A stretch of DNA of 64,000 bases, taken from contig NZ_CP108055.1 in assembly GCF_036174265.1 (NCBI RefSeq), positions 3,534,001 through 3,598,000 on the forward strand, written 5' to 3'. This document shows positions 9,310 through 16,668 of the stretch, one piece after another (within the stretch, counting starts at the first letter, position 1; each line of letters opens with the position of its first letter). The notes beneath the pieces are model-generated. The model ran no database searches, had not been told where the DNA came from, and was given only the letters and a program-made list of their open reading frames with translations. A program made the translations under genes and the position numbers. The DNA comes from Streptomyces sp. NBC_00285. Its GTDB lineage: Bacteria; Actinomycetota; Actinomycetes; Streptomycetales; Streptomycetaceae.

Positions 9310-10550
9310 TAGTGCTGTGACCGTGTTGGTTCGCCGGGTTGGTCTGGCTGCGGTGGTGAGGGGGCGTCCGCCCCAGCGGATGCCTTTCTCGCTGCGGATG
9401 CGGGCGCGTTCCTTGCGTTCGGCGGCCAGGACGTCGCGATGGCGGGCGTTGGCGTTGCGCCAGCGCAGGTAGGCGTGCAGGGCCCGGGTCTGCACGATGT
9501 GGTTGGGGTGGTGGGAGTTGGCGATGGTGAACTGCCTCAGCGGGCCGAAGTGGGCCTCGATGGGGTTTGCCCAGGAGGCGTAGGTCGGGGTGAAGCACAG
9601 CTCGACCTTGTTCTTCTTCGCCCAGCGGCGGATGTCGGTGCCCTTGTGGGCGGACAGGTTGTCCATGATCACGTAGATCGGGGCGCCGTCCGGGCGGGCA
9701 GCGCGGATCGATTTCAGCGCGGCCAATGTGTTCATGGCGCCCTTCTTGCGGCGGTTCACGCCCCATAACGTGTCGTCGCCGACCGAGTAGCAGCCGTGGA
9801 AATACCGGACTCCGTGGGTGCGGTGGTAGGTGGCCGGCAGCCGGTCGGGCCGGGTCTGTTCGGCCCAGCAGTTGCCGCCGGTGGGCCGGATCCCGAGCGG
9901 GCCGAACTCGTCGAAGGCGAAGACCCGGTCCGGGAAGCGGTCCAGGACGTGCTCGATGCGGTCGAGCTTGGGGTCGCGCTCGGGGTCCGGGGACTCCTTC
10001 CAGGTCTTGGTGCGCTGGAAGGTGATGCCACGGCGGGCGAGCAGGCACCGTAATGCCTCGCGGCCGATGCGGATCACCCGGCCGTGGACTTTGCGCAGGT
10101 AGGCGACGAGCTTGCGCAGTGACCAGCGGGTGAAGGGCTGGCCGACCTTGACCGGGCGGGTGGTGGCCGTCGCGATGACGAAGTCCTCGTCGTCATCGCT
10201 GAGTTGGCGGGGACGGCCTCCCGCCCATTGAGGGTCCAGGCAGGCCAGGCCGATCTCGTTGAAGCGGTGGATCACATCCCGGACGGTGTCCTCGTCGGCC
10301 GCCACGAGTTGGGCGATCACCGGCACCCGGTTCCCGCCGGCCGAGGCCAGTAGCATCATCGCGCGCCGGTAGCGCACCGTGCTGGTGCTGCCGCGGCGCA
10401 CGATCTGCTGCAGCTTCTGCCCCTCCTGGTCGGTCAGTCTGCGCACACGCACAGGCTCGGCCACCGCACCTCCAGCGATCGGATCGGACGTCACCGCACA
10501 TCCAACCGCCACGACCACCAACCCGGCCAACCGATGCGGTCACAGCACTA
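9310..10550 (-). mobile_element. IS630-family insertion sequence
   Basis: The ends are imperfect-free inverted repeats GTGCTGTGACCG and CGGTCACAGCAC, bounded on both sides by TA (9310-9311 and 10549-10550), the usual IS630 target duplication. The element is about 1.24 kb and holds one minus-strand transposase gene. The sequence on the two sides belongs to different genes, an Rhs protein on the left and an unrelated short reading frame on the right, so DNA has been lost or rearranged at this site. Confidence 0.88.
9312..10464 (-). CDS. IS630-family transposase, fused in frame to Rhs
   Basis: Transposase with an N-terminal helix-turn-helix region (residues about 10-90) and a DDE catalytic domain. 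FAFDEFGPLG carries the first Asp, YVIMDNLSAHKG the second, and the SWANPIEAHFGPLR region the Glu. The start is GTG at 10464 with GGAGGT three bases upstream. No stop occurs before the element end, so translation continues into the Rhs sequence. Whether the native protein ends in flanking DNA at other insertion sites is not known from here. Confidence 0.88.
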
Positions 10551-10637
10551 GCGGTCGGCCAGGGCCTCGGTGATGATCCACTCCTGGCGCTCATAGTTGG
10601 AGTGCTTGCGGGCGAGAAGGGCCTCCGTCGACCGCAT
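10549..10637 (-). pseudogene. Reading frame cut after 29 codons by IS630
   Basis: ATG at 10637 overlaps the TGA of the preceding nitroreductase gene (TGATG), a typical coupled operon junction. The frame then encodes 29 residues, including ALLARKHSNYERQEWIITEA, before a TAG formed at the insertion-sequence boundary. It is the beginning of a third operon gene whose remainder has been lost. The fragment is too short to identify. Confidence 0.55.
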
Positions 10638-11110
10638 CAGCCGGTCGAGTGCTGCCGGCCCGGCCGCTCGGGCTCCATCCGGAAGCAGACCAAGCGGGTC
10701 TTGGCGGCGGCCGTGCGCAGCTCGTCGTCGGTGGGCTGCCGGTCGCCCGGGAGGCCGAGCATCAGCCCCTTGGCGGCCTTGGGCCCTTTGCGCCGGCCGA
10801 ACTCACCCAGCAGGGCGGCGACTTCCTCAGGGTCTTCGACGACCGTCGGGACAGCGCCGTGGTCCTGGCCCCGGATGCGCAGCCGGACGGCGGACCCTTG
10901 GCGCATGCTGGGGATCCAGCCGAGCTGGGAGGACATGGCGAGCACCGTGCCGGGATCCCAGTCGAAGTAGCCGATGGGGACCGTGAATTCGCGGCCCGTC
11001 CTGTGCCCCTTGTACGTGAGCAGCATCAGGCGCCCGCTCAGCGGCTTGTGGAAGCGGGAGGCGAGCAGCGGCCGGACGACCTTGTTGGCGGCCCGGAAGA
11101 TTTTCACCAT
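10637..11110 (-). CDS. Nitroreductase/deazaflavin-dependent oxidoreductase (Ddn-like)
   Basis: The product has 157 aa and resembles the F420-dependent nitroreductase family. The block LMLLTYKGHRTGREFTVPIG is typical, followed by DPGTVLAMSSQLGW and a conserved RLRIRGQDH segment. The start chosen is ATG at 11110 (MVKIFRAANK). It lies 41 bases after an SDR gene in the same direction, and both are divergent from a TetR regulator, so they form one inducible operon. F420 use is a family inference. Confidence 0.82.
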   Translation of the reverse strand: MVKIFRAANKVVRPLLASRFHKPLSGRLMLLTYKGHRTGREFTVPIGYFDWDPGTVLAMSSQLGWIPSMRQGSAVRLRIRGQDHGAVPTVVEDPEEVAALLGEFGRRKGPKAAKGLMLGLPGDRQPTDDELRTAAAKTRLVCFRMEPERPGRQHSTG

Positions 11111-11151
11111 GGGTGGCCTGGCCGTGTTCGCCGCGGGTGTGCCGGAGGTGC

Positions 11152-11823
11152 TCACCTGATGCCGCCGGGGACGGTGTGGACGATCTCGGCCTGGTCGCGC
11201 TTGGTGTACGCGTCCCAGTAGTGCTCGGCGATGGTCTCGGGCTCGGTGCCGGGACCGCTGCCGATGTACACCCCGATCGCCACGTGCGCGGCGTGCACCC
11301 CGTGCTCGGCGAGGTCGATGCCCAGGGCCATGGCGTAGTTGCGCAGGGCCGCCGCCGCGACGCCGATGCTGCCGAACGCGCCGCCGCTCGGCCGGACCGA
11401 GGAGGCGCCCGTGGAGAACAGCAGGGTGCCGCTGCCGCGTTCGAGCATGGCGGGCAGCACCTGACGGACCGCGGCGACCGCTCCGTACAGGTAGTAGTCG
11501 AGCTGCTTGTGGAGGTCCTGCGCCGTGGCGTCGACGGCGGCAGCGCCGGCGAACGTGGGGTCGGCGGGCGAGTACTCCAGTACGTCGACGGCCCCGAACC
11601 GGTCGGCGACCGCGGCGAGCGCCGACTGGAGCGAGTCGGGACGCGTCACGTCCGCGGCGAAGCCTGCGGCCTCGATGCCGTCCTCGGCGAGCCGCGCGGC
11701 GAGCGCGTCGAGCTTGTCCTGGGTCCGGGAGACCAGGGCGACCTGGAACCCCTCCTTTCCGAAGCGGCGGGCGATGGACAGGCCCAGGCCGGGGCCTGCC
11801 CCGATGACGGCGATGACGGGCAT
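11152..11823 (-). CDS. SDR-family oxidoreductase
   Basis: A short-chain dehydrogenase-like protein of 223 aa. The Rossmann motif is GAGPGLGLSIARRFG at residues 8-22. The catalytic region is unusual: the Ser block reads LFSTGASSVRPSGGAFGSIGVAAAALRNY, and the usual Tyr-x-x-x-Lys is absent, so it may be a non-classical SDR or a binding protein. The ATG at 11823 is preferred over one 15 codons upstream because it directly precedes the PVIAVIGAG strand. It is divergent from TetR across a palindromic operator. Confidence 0.8.
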   Translation of the reverse strand: MPVIAVIGAGPGLGLSIARRFGKEGFQVALVSRTQDKLDALAARLAEDGIEAAGFAADVTRPDSLQSALAAVADRFGAVDVLEYSPADPTFAGAAAVDATAQDLHKQLDYYLYGAVAAVRQVLPAMLERGSGTLLFSTGASSVRPSGGAFGSIGVAAAALRNYAMALGIDLAEHGVHAAHVAIGVYIGSGPGTEPETIAEHYWDAYTKRDQAEIVHTVPGGIR

Positions 11824-11908
11824 GGGTGGTGCTCCTGTGGTCGGACGGGTCGGATCGATGAGGGGCATCTCCCGCCACGACAGCGGTCAGGACTGAAAGT
11901 CGAGGGTA

Positions 11909-11945
11909 GCCTCATGTTCTTGGATTGTAGCAGAGAACATGAGGC
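11909..11945. promoter_or_regulatory. Palindromic operator in the TetR/SDR divergent gap
   Basis: An inverted repeat with 11-bp perfect arms, GCCTCATGTTC and GAACATGAGGC, around a 15-base centre. It lies 27 bases upstream of the TetR start and 85 bases upstream of the SDR start. Size, symmetry and place are those of a TetR-family operator that controls both promoters. Confidence 0.8.
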
Positions 11946-11972
11946 ATCCCTCCGGTTGGTAGGCTGAGTGAC

Positions 11973-12665
11973 ATGGCCATCGACCGTCCGTCCGCCTCCG
12001 CCGGGAACCCGGCCCCTGTCCGCCCCCTGCGGCGCGACGCGCAGCGCAATCGCGAGGCCCTGCTCACCGCGGCCCGCTCCTGCTTCGCCGAGCAGGGCCT
12101 GGAGGCACCCCTGGAGCAGGTGGCCAAGCGGGCCGGGGTGGCCATCGGCACGCTGTACCGGCACTTCCCCACCCGGCTGGACCTGGTGCAGGCGACCTTC
12201 GCCGGGAAGCTGGCCGCCTGGCAGGAGGCCGCCGAGAAGGCCGTCACCATGGACGACGCCTGGGCGGGGCTGTGCCATTTTCTGGAGACCATGTGCGAAC
12301 TCCAGTCACAGGACCGGGGGTTCAACGACCTGGCCTCCATACGGTTGCCGGAGAGCGCCTGCCTGGCGGGCGCCCAGACCCGCATCCGCGAACTCGGTGT
12401 ACACATCGTCGAGCGTGCGCAGGAGCAGGGCAGCCTGCGCCCCGACCTCACCCCCGAGGACCTTGCCTTCGTCATCTGGTCGCACAGCCGCGTCACCGAG
12501 GCCACCCACGCCATCGCCCCGGACGCCTGGCGCCGCCACCTCTACCTTCTGCTCGACGGCTTCCGAACCGACCGCGCCCACCCGCTGCCGGCGCCGCCGC
12601 TCACCGGGGAGCAGCTGTACCGCGCCATGATCAGCCTCGGCGGAAACGGGGCCTGCGGCACCTGA
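11973..12665 (+). CDS. TetR-family transcriptional regulator
   Basis: The product has 230 aa. The N-terminal DNA-binding domain is clear: NREALLTAARSCFAEQGLEA, then LEQVAKRAGVAIGTLYRHFP at about residues 49-68. The remainder is a variable ligand-binding domain. It is divergent from the SDR/nitroreductase operon and next to an 11-bp-arm palindrome, so it most likely represses that operon and itself until a ligand is bound. The ligand is unknown. Confidence 0.92.
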   Translation: MAIDRPSASAGNPAPVRPLRRDAQRNREALLTAARSCFAEQGLEAPLEQVAKRAGVAIGTLYRHFPTRLDLVQATFAGKLAAWQEAAEKAVTMDDAWAGLCHFLETMCELQSQDRGFNDLASIRLPESACLAGAQTRIRELGVHIVERAQEQGSLRPDLTPEDLAFVIWSHSRVTEATHAIAPDAWRRHLYLLLDGFRTDRAHPLPAPPLTGEQLYRAMISLGGNGACGT

Positions 12666-12685
12666 CCGTCGAGACGCGCGTTGTC

Positions 12686-12838
12686 TCAAGACGCCGCGGG
12701 GAGCCCCTTCCCGGCGACCAGGCCGAGCCGGTACGCCTCCGTCCCCGCGACGCAGAGTTCGCGGAGGCGTTTGGTGACCTCCGCGTGCACCGGCGACACG
12801 GCGTGCGCCTCGAAGGCCGCCTCAGGGCTGGCCACTCG
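12686..12838 (-). pseudogene. C-terminal gene fragment of unknown family
   Basis: On the minus strand an open frame of about 49 codons ends in TGA at 12688-12686. It has coding-like composition (segments EVTKRLRELCVAGTEAYRLG and LVAGKGLPAAS) but is blocked by a stop at 12839-12841. It looks like the tail of a lost gene trapped between the TetR gene and a transposase relic. I cannot name the family. Confidence 0.4.
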
Positions 12839-12908
12839 CTATGACAAGACACCCGAGAGCTATGCCGCAGGACTCCACCTGCGCGGGTCCATCCTCTGGT
12901 TACGCAGC
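12834..12908 (+). pseudogene. C-terminal transposase relic (IS5-like)
   Basis: The plus-strand frame reads ATRYDKTPESYAAGLHLRGS and then ILWLRSL. The RYDKT-S-Y block is the usual end of many IS5-family transposases in Streptomyces. Nothing else of the element remains. Together with the neighbouring fragment it shows repeated insertion and decay. From 12909 to 13272 I see no gene, only sequence leading into att copy 2. Confidence 0.6.
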
Positions 12909-13272
12909 CTTCCAGCCCTCCCGTGACCTCAACTCAGAACAGGCCCTACGAGAGGGCGGCAATTCCACGCCTGCGCTGCAGACGTCCCCAGCCGCATCGG
13001 CGCCATCCACCACCCACAGCAGCGCGCCTCGCGGTCGACTTTCCGCATACCTTCGGCCCCAATGCGGCCTCAACCCCGCCCTCGACCTCTCGCGCAGGCC
13101 GCCGTTACGGCCCACGCGAACCAAGGTCCGCCTCGTTCTCGCAGGTCAGGGCAGCATCAACCACAGGCGACACAGACACCGTGGAACTCGTGAGCAGCGG
13201 ATTCAGTCCGTTGAGGCAAAGTTGCTGATCCGACAGGACAAATTGAACGTTTCCGCAGGTCAGAAGTCTGCG

Positions 13273-13324
13273 CAGGTGGGGCGGGTGGGACTCGAACCCA
13301 CGGCCGACGGATTATGAGTCCTTT
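13273..13324 (-). repeat. att-like tRNA 3'-half core, copy 2
   Basis: The 52-bp core is identical to copies 1 and 3, again without a tRNA 5' half. GCAGGTCAG repeats lie at 13141, 13255 and 13373, giving the same 114 and 118 spacing as the other copies. Similarity to copy 1 continues downstream through the GGCGGTCCTTGTCGATC segment and a tRNA-like T-arm (13511-13527), ending at a related hairpin. It marks the junction between two integrated elements. Confidence 0.85.
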
Positions 13325-13554
13325 GAGGATCTTGGCGGTCCTTGTCGATCAACGCTCATTCTTGACGTTTTCGCAGGTCAGATGCGGTTATCCGTGTTGG
13401 GGCTAGTCAGCCCTTGTCAGTCTGTTCCTGTCCTTACGGCCTCAACTCGGCCTCAATGAGGCCCGACAGGGTCGTGCTGAAGGCATAGGGAACGATCGCG
13501 CCAGCTCAAGGCGGGGATCGAACCCGCGCGCAGCGGATTCCCCTTCCAACGCAC

Positions 13555-13590
13555 AGAGACTCCACCCCAGGGCGCCAGGGCGGAGCCTCT
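13555..13590 (-). terminator. Hairpin beside att copy 2
   Basis: The arms AGAGACTCCACCC and GGGCGGAGCCTCT pair with two mismatches. On the plus strand these are A-C, but on the minus strand they become G-U wobbles, so the structure is stable only in minus-strand RNA. It corresponds in place to the 7265-7302 hairpin of copy 1. The gene it once terminated appears to be gone. Confidence 0.45.
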
Positions 13591-13699
13591 GGGAGCACTT
13601 TCACCGAGCAACGCGTATACACAGAGCCCGAGCTACAGGACCGGAATCAGTCCGCGTCCAGCTCGGCCGCTTCGACGGGGTGCCGCTGCAGCCAAGCGT

Positions 13700-13900
13700 A
13701 TGCGTTTCGAAGACGGCGCAATCTATGCAGATGTCATCTCGATCGCCAAGAGCCTCACCTGCTCCGTGTGCGGGCTCGCTCTCAGTGGGCCCGCAGAGAT
13801 GAAGAGCGCCGGCTTGCCCCAGCAGTTCACGCATGAGGAAGCGGACAGCATCGAGGCTCGATACCTCGACACCTATGAACCGGACTACGGCAACGACTGA
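13700..13900 (+). pseudogene. Short C-terminal fragment with a CxxC motif
   Basis: The frame encodes 66 residues with SVCGLALSG (possibly from a zinc-binding CPxCG-like motif) and an acidic end, TYEPDYGND. The ATG at 13700 has no good ribosome site, and the fragment resembles the tail of a longer hypothetical protein. It lies just inside element 2 and is probably debris. No function is assigned. Confidence 0.35.
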
Positions 13901-13954
13901 GCTGTCGGTGTGACACGTCGGGGGCGCCTGAACTTGGGTTCAAACGACGCCGAC

Positions 13955-14140
13955 ACCCACGGCCCGGTCCGCTACGCACTCCTCCCCGAGAAGATCTCCG
14001 GTGGCTCCGGCTCAGCGGTCGCCGTGGATATCGCAGACATCGTCCTCGGCACCGACACCGTAGGCTCCGGCCGCGCTCAACGGCATCGTCAGCGTCAAGC
14101 CCACACTGGGCACGGTCCTACGACCAGCGGCCACCATCCG
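13955..14140 (+). pseudogene. Amidase-signature enzyme relic
   Basis: The frame reads SGGSGSAVAVDIADIVLGTD followed by TVGSGR, close to the amidase signature with its Gly-Gly-Ser-Ser core. After a frameshift near 14077 it continues as ALNGIVSVKPTLGTV, the next conserved block. This matches allophanate hydrolase or related amidases. Both ends are missing, so the gene is dead. Confidence 0.6.
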
Positions 14141-14159
14141 ATCACGGGGTTCGTCGACC

Positions 14160-14790
14160 ATGGGCCGGGCGGCGCCGGTGAGCCGGTCGTCGGCCTGCTC
14201 AGGGCGGGGAAGGCGGGCGGCAACACCGCCGCCGACCACATCACCGCCACTCAACTGGCCCTGGCCAACGCCCCAAGACCTACCGGCGCGGGTGCCGCAC
14301 CTTGATCCGCACCGACTCCGGCTGCGGCACCCGCGAGTTCCTCAACTGGCTCACCCCGCGCGGCCGGTGGCCGTCCAACGCGGTCGGCATGACCATCACC
14401 GACACCGTCCACCATGCCGTACTGAAGATCCAGGCATCGGCCTGGACACCCTCCGTCGAACCGGGCTGCGAGATCCGCGATGGCGCCTGGGTCGCCGAAC
14501 TCGCCGGGGACTGCCTGACGGGCTGGCGGATGGGGATGCGCCTGATCGTCCGCAAGGAACCCATACTCCGGCGCCCAACTCCGCGTCACCGACGCCGACG
14601 GCATGCCCATCGCCTGTTGCTACCAACATCCCCGGGGCGATACCGGCCTCAAACTGAGCCACCGCCAGCGCACCCGCTGCGAGGACCGCATCCGCAACGC
14701 CCGTGCCACCGAGCTGCGCAACCTCCCCCTGCACAACTTCGCCCCGAACCAGATCTGGCTGGAGATCGGTCTGCTTCTATCCTTGCGTCC
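14160..14790 (+). pseudogene. IS1380-family transposase relic, several frameshifts
   Basis: Three frames in sequence give consecutive blocks of an IS1380 transposase: AGKAGGNTAADHITATQLAL, then IRTDSGCGTREFLNWLTPRG with SAWTPSVEPGCEIRDGAWVA, then RTRCEDRIRNARATELRNLP and NQIWLEIGLLL. The N-terminal third is missing. The relic follows directly on the amidase relic, so an insertion into that gene is likely. From 14791 to 14952 I see nothing further. Confidence 0.7.
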
Positions 14791-14952
14791 CGAACGCGTC
14801 CAGGATGGACGAGGAGAACCCGCTTCCCCGGATACTGCTCCAGTTCAGAGGGGTTCTCGAACTCCTCCGCAGCGGATCCCTTCCTCACTTCGGGCGGATG
14901 TCGGGGCCCCTGCGGGGCGATCCCACTGGCACTGGCGGCGTCGGCGCGAGCG

Positions 14953-16392
14953 TCACGCGTCCAGTGACGTCATGACGTGCTTGATGCGGGTGTAGTCCTC
15001 GAAGCCGTACGCGGACAGATCCTTGCCGTAGCCGGATTGTTTGAAGCCGCCGTGGGGCATCTCGGCGACCAGCGGAATGTGGGTGTTGATCCACACGCAG
15101 CCGAAGTCCAGCTTCTTGGACATGCGCATCGCGCGTGCGTGGTCCTTGGTCCACACCGACGAGGCCAGGGCGTAGTCCACGCCGTTGGCGAATTCCAGGG
15201 CCTGTGCCTCGTCGCGGAAGGGCTGGACGGTGATGACCGGGCCGAACACCTCGTTCTGGATGATCTCGTCGTCCTGTTTGAGGCCGGAGACGACGGTGGG
15301 GGCGTAGAAGTAACCCTTGTCGCCGACGCGGTGGCCGCCTGCCTGAACTATGGCGTGGGCGGGCAGGCGCTCGATGAAGCCGGAGACCTGCGTGAGCTGG
15401 TTGGCGTTGTTGAGCGGTCCGTAAAGAACGTCCGGGTCGTCGGGCCGACCGGTCTTCGTGCCGGTGGCGGCCCTTGCCAGCGCCGTCACGAACTCGTCGT
15501 GGACCGACTCCTGTACGAGGACGCGGGTCGCGGCCGTGCAGTCCTGGCCGGCGTTGAAGAAGCCGGCCACCGAGATGCCCTCGACGGCGTGGGTTATGTC
15601 GGCGTCGGCGAAGACGACGACGGGGGCCTTGCCGCCCAACTCCAGGTGGACGCGCTTGACGTCTTTGGCCGCGGACCCAGCGACTTGCTTGCCGGCCCGT
15701 ACGGAGCCGGTGATGGAGGCCATTGCCGTAGTGGGGTGTTCGACCATCAGGCGCCCGGTGTCGCGGTCGCCGCAGACGACGTTGAAGACGCCCTTGGGCA
15801 GGATGGATCCGACGATCTCGGCCATCAGCAGGGTGGAGGCCGGGGTGGTGTCCGACGGCTTCAGGACCACGGTGTTGCCCGCGGCCAGCGCCGGGGCGAA
15901 CTTCCAGACCGCCATCAGCATCGGGTAGTTCCACGGTGCGACCTGCGCGCAGACCCCGACGGGCTCACGCCGGACGATGGAGGTCATGCCGTCCATGTAC
16001 TCACCGGCCGAGCGGCCCTCCAGTAGTCGGGCGGCGCCGGCGAAGAAGCGGATCTGGTCCACCATCGGCGCCACCTCCTCGCTCGCCGTCAGCCCCAGCG
16101 GCTTGCCGGTGTTCTCGGACTCGACGGCGACGAGTTCCCCGGTCCTCGCCTCGAAAGCGTCCGCGATCCTCAGCAGCAGGCGCTGTCGCTCGGCCGGGGT
16201 GGTGTCGCGCCAGGCCGGAAACGCGGCCGCGGCCGCGCCCATGGCGGCGTCGACGTCCGCCCGGCCGGACAGCGGCGAGGTCGCGTAGGGCTCGCCGGTC
16301 ACCGGGTTGACGATCTCGATGGTCCGCCCGTCGGCGGCGTCCAAGGTCTCGCCGCCGATGTAGTTTCGCAGCGTGCGCAGAACGGTGGTCAC
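14953..16392 (-). CDS. Aldehyde dehydrogenase (aminobutyraldehyde-type)
   Basis: NAD(P)-dependent oxidation of an aldehyde to an acid. The product has 479 aa, full length. The oxyanion block PWNYPMLMAVWK, the catalytic Glu in HLELGGKAPVVV and the catalytic Cys in FFNAGQDCTAATR are present. Overall it resembles gamma-aminobutyraldehyde or betaine aldehyde dehydrogenases. The start is GTG at 16392 with GGAG five bases upstream; a longer frame exists but lacks support. It could oxidise aldehydes made by amine oxidases. From 16393 to 16668 I see no gene. Confidence 0.88.
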   Translation of the reverse strand: MTTVLRTLRNYIGGETLDAADGRTIEIVNPVTGEPYATSPLSGRADVDAAMGAAAAAFPAWRDTTPAERQRLLLRIADAFEARTGELVAVESENTGKPLGLTASEEVAPMVDQIRFFAGAARLLEGRSAGEYMDGMTSIVRREPVGVCAQVAPWNYPMLMAVWKFAPALAAGNTVVLKPSDTTPASTLLMAEIVGSILPKGVFNVVCGDRDTGRLMVEHPTTAMASITGSVRAGKQVAGSAAKDVKRVHLELGGKAPVVVFADADITHAVEGISVAGFFNAGQDCTAATRVLVQESVHDEFVTALARAATGTKTGRPDDPDVLYGPLNNANQLTQVSGFIERLPAHAIVQAGGHRVGDKGYFYAPTVVSGLKQDDEIIQNEVFGPVITVQPFRDEAQALEFANGVDYALASSVWTKDHARAMRMSKKLDFGCVWINTHIPLVAEMPHGGFKQSGYGKDLSAYGFEDYTRIKHVMTSLDA

Positions 16393-16668
16393 TGGGTCTC
16401 CAGTTGGCACATAGGTGGTCCGGTTGCCGAGGGCGATGTCGGACGGCAGCCGCTGGGCCACGTGGACAGGGATGAGGACAGCAACACCAGCACGGTGCCG
16501 ACATTGACCGGCTGCCAGTGCCGTGAATTCCCACGTGCCCCGACTCCAATCGGGCACCGACTCGGTGCCGGGTACCGGGGTGCGCGAAAGCCGGCCCAGA
16601 GCGTGGCCTACGCCCCTGGGCCACGTGCTGGTCCGCACAGCCAGATGACGTAAGGCGAGCAGGGCGGC

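Noticed and set aside
16553..16569. On the minus strand GGCACCGAGTCGGTGCC, identical to the end hairpin of Cas9 tracrRNA scaffolds.
   Set aside because: There is no cas gene or CRISPR repeat in the window and no U tract. A 7-bp palindrome of this kind is expected by chance in GC-rich DNA.
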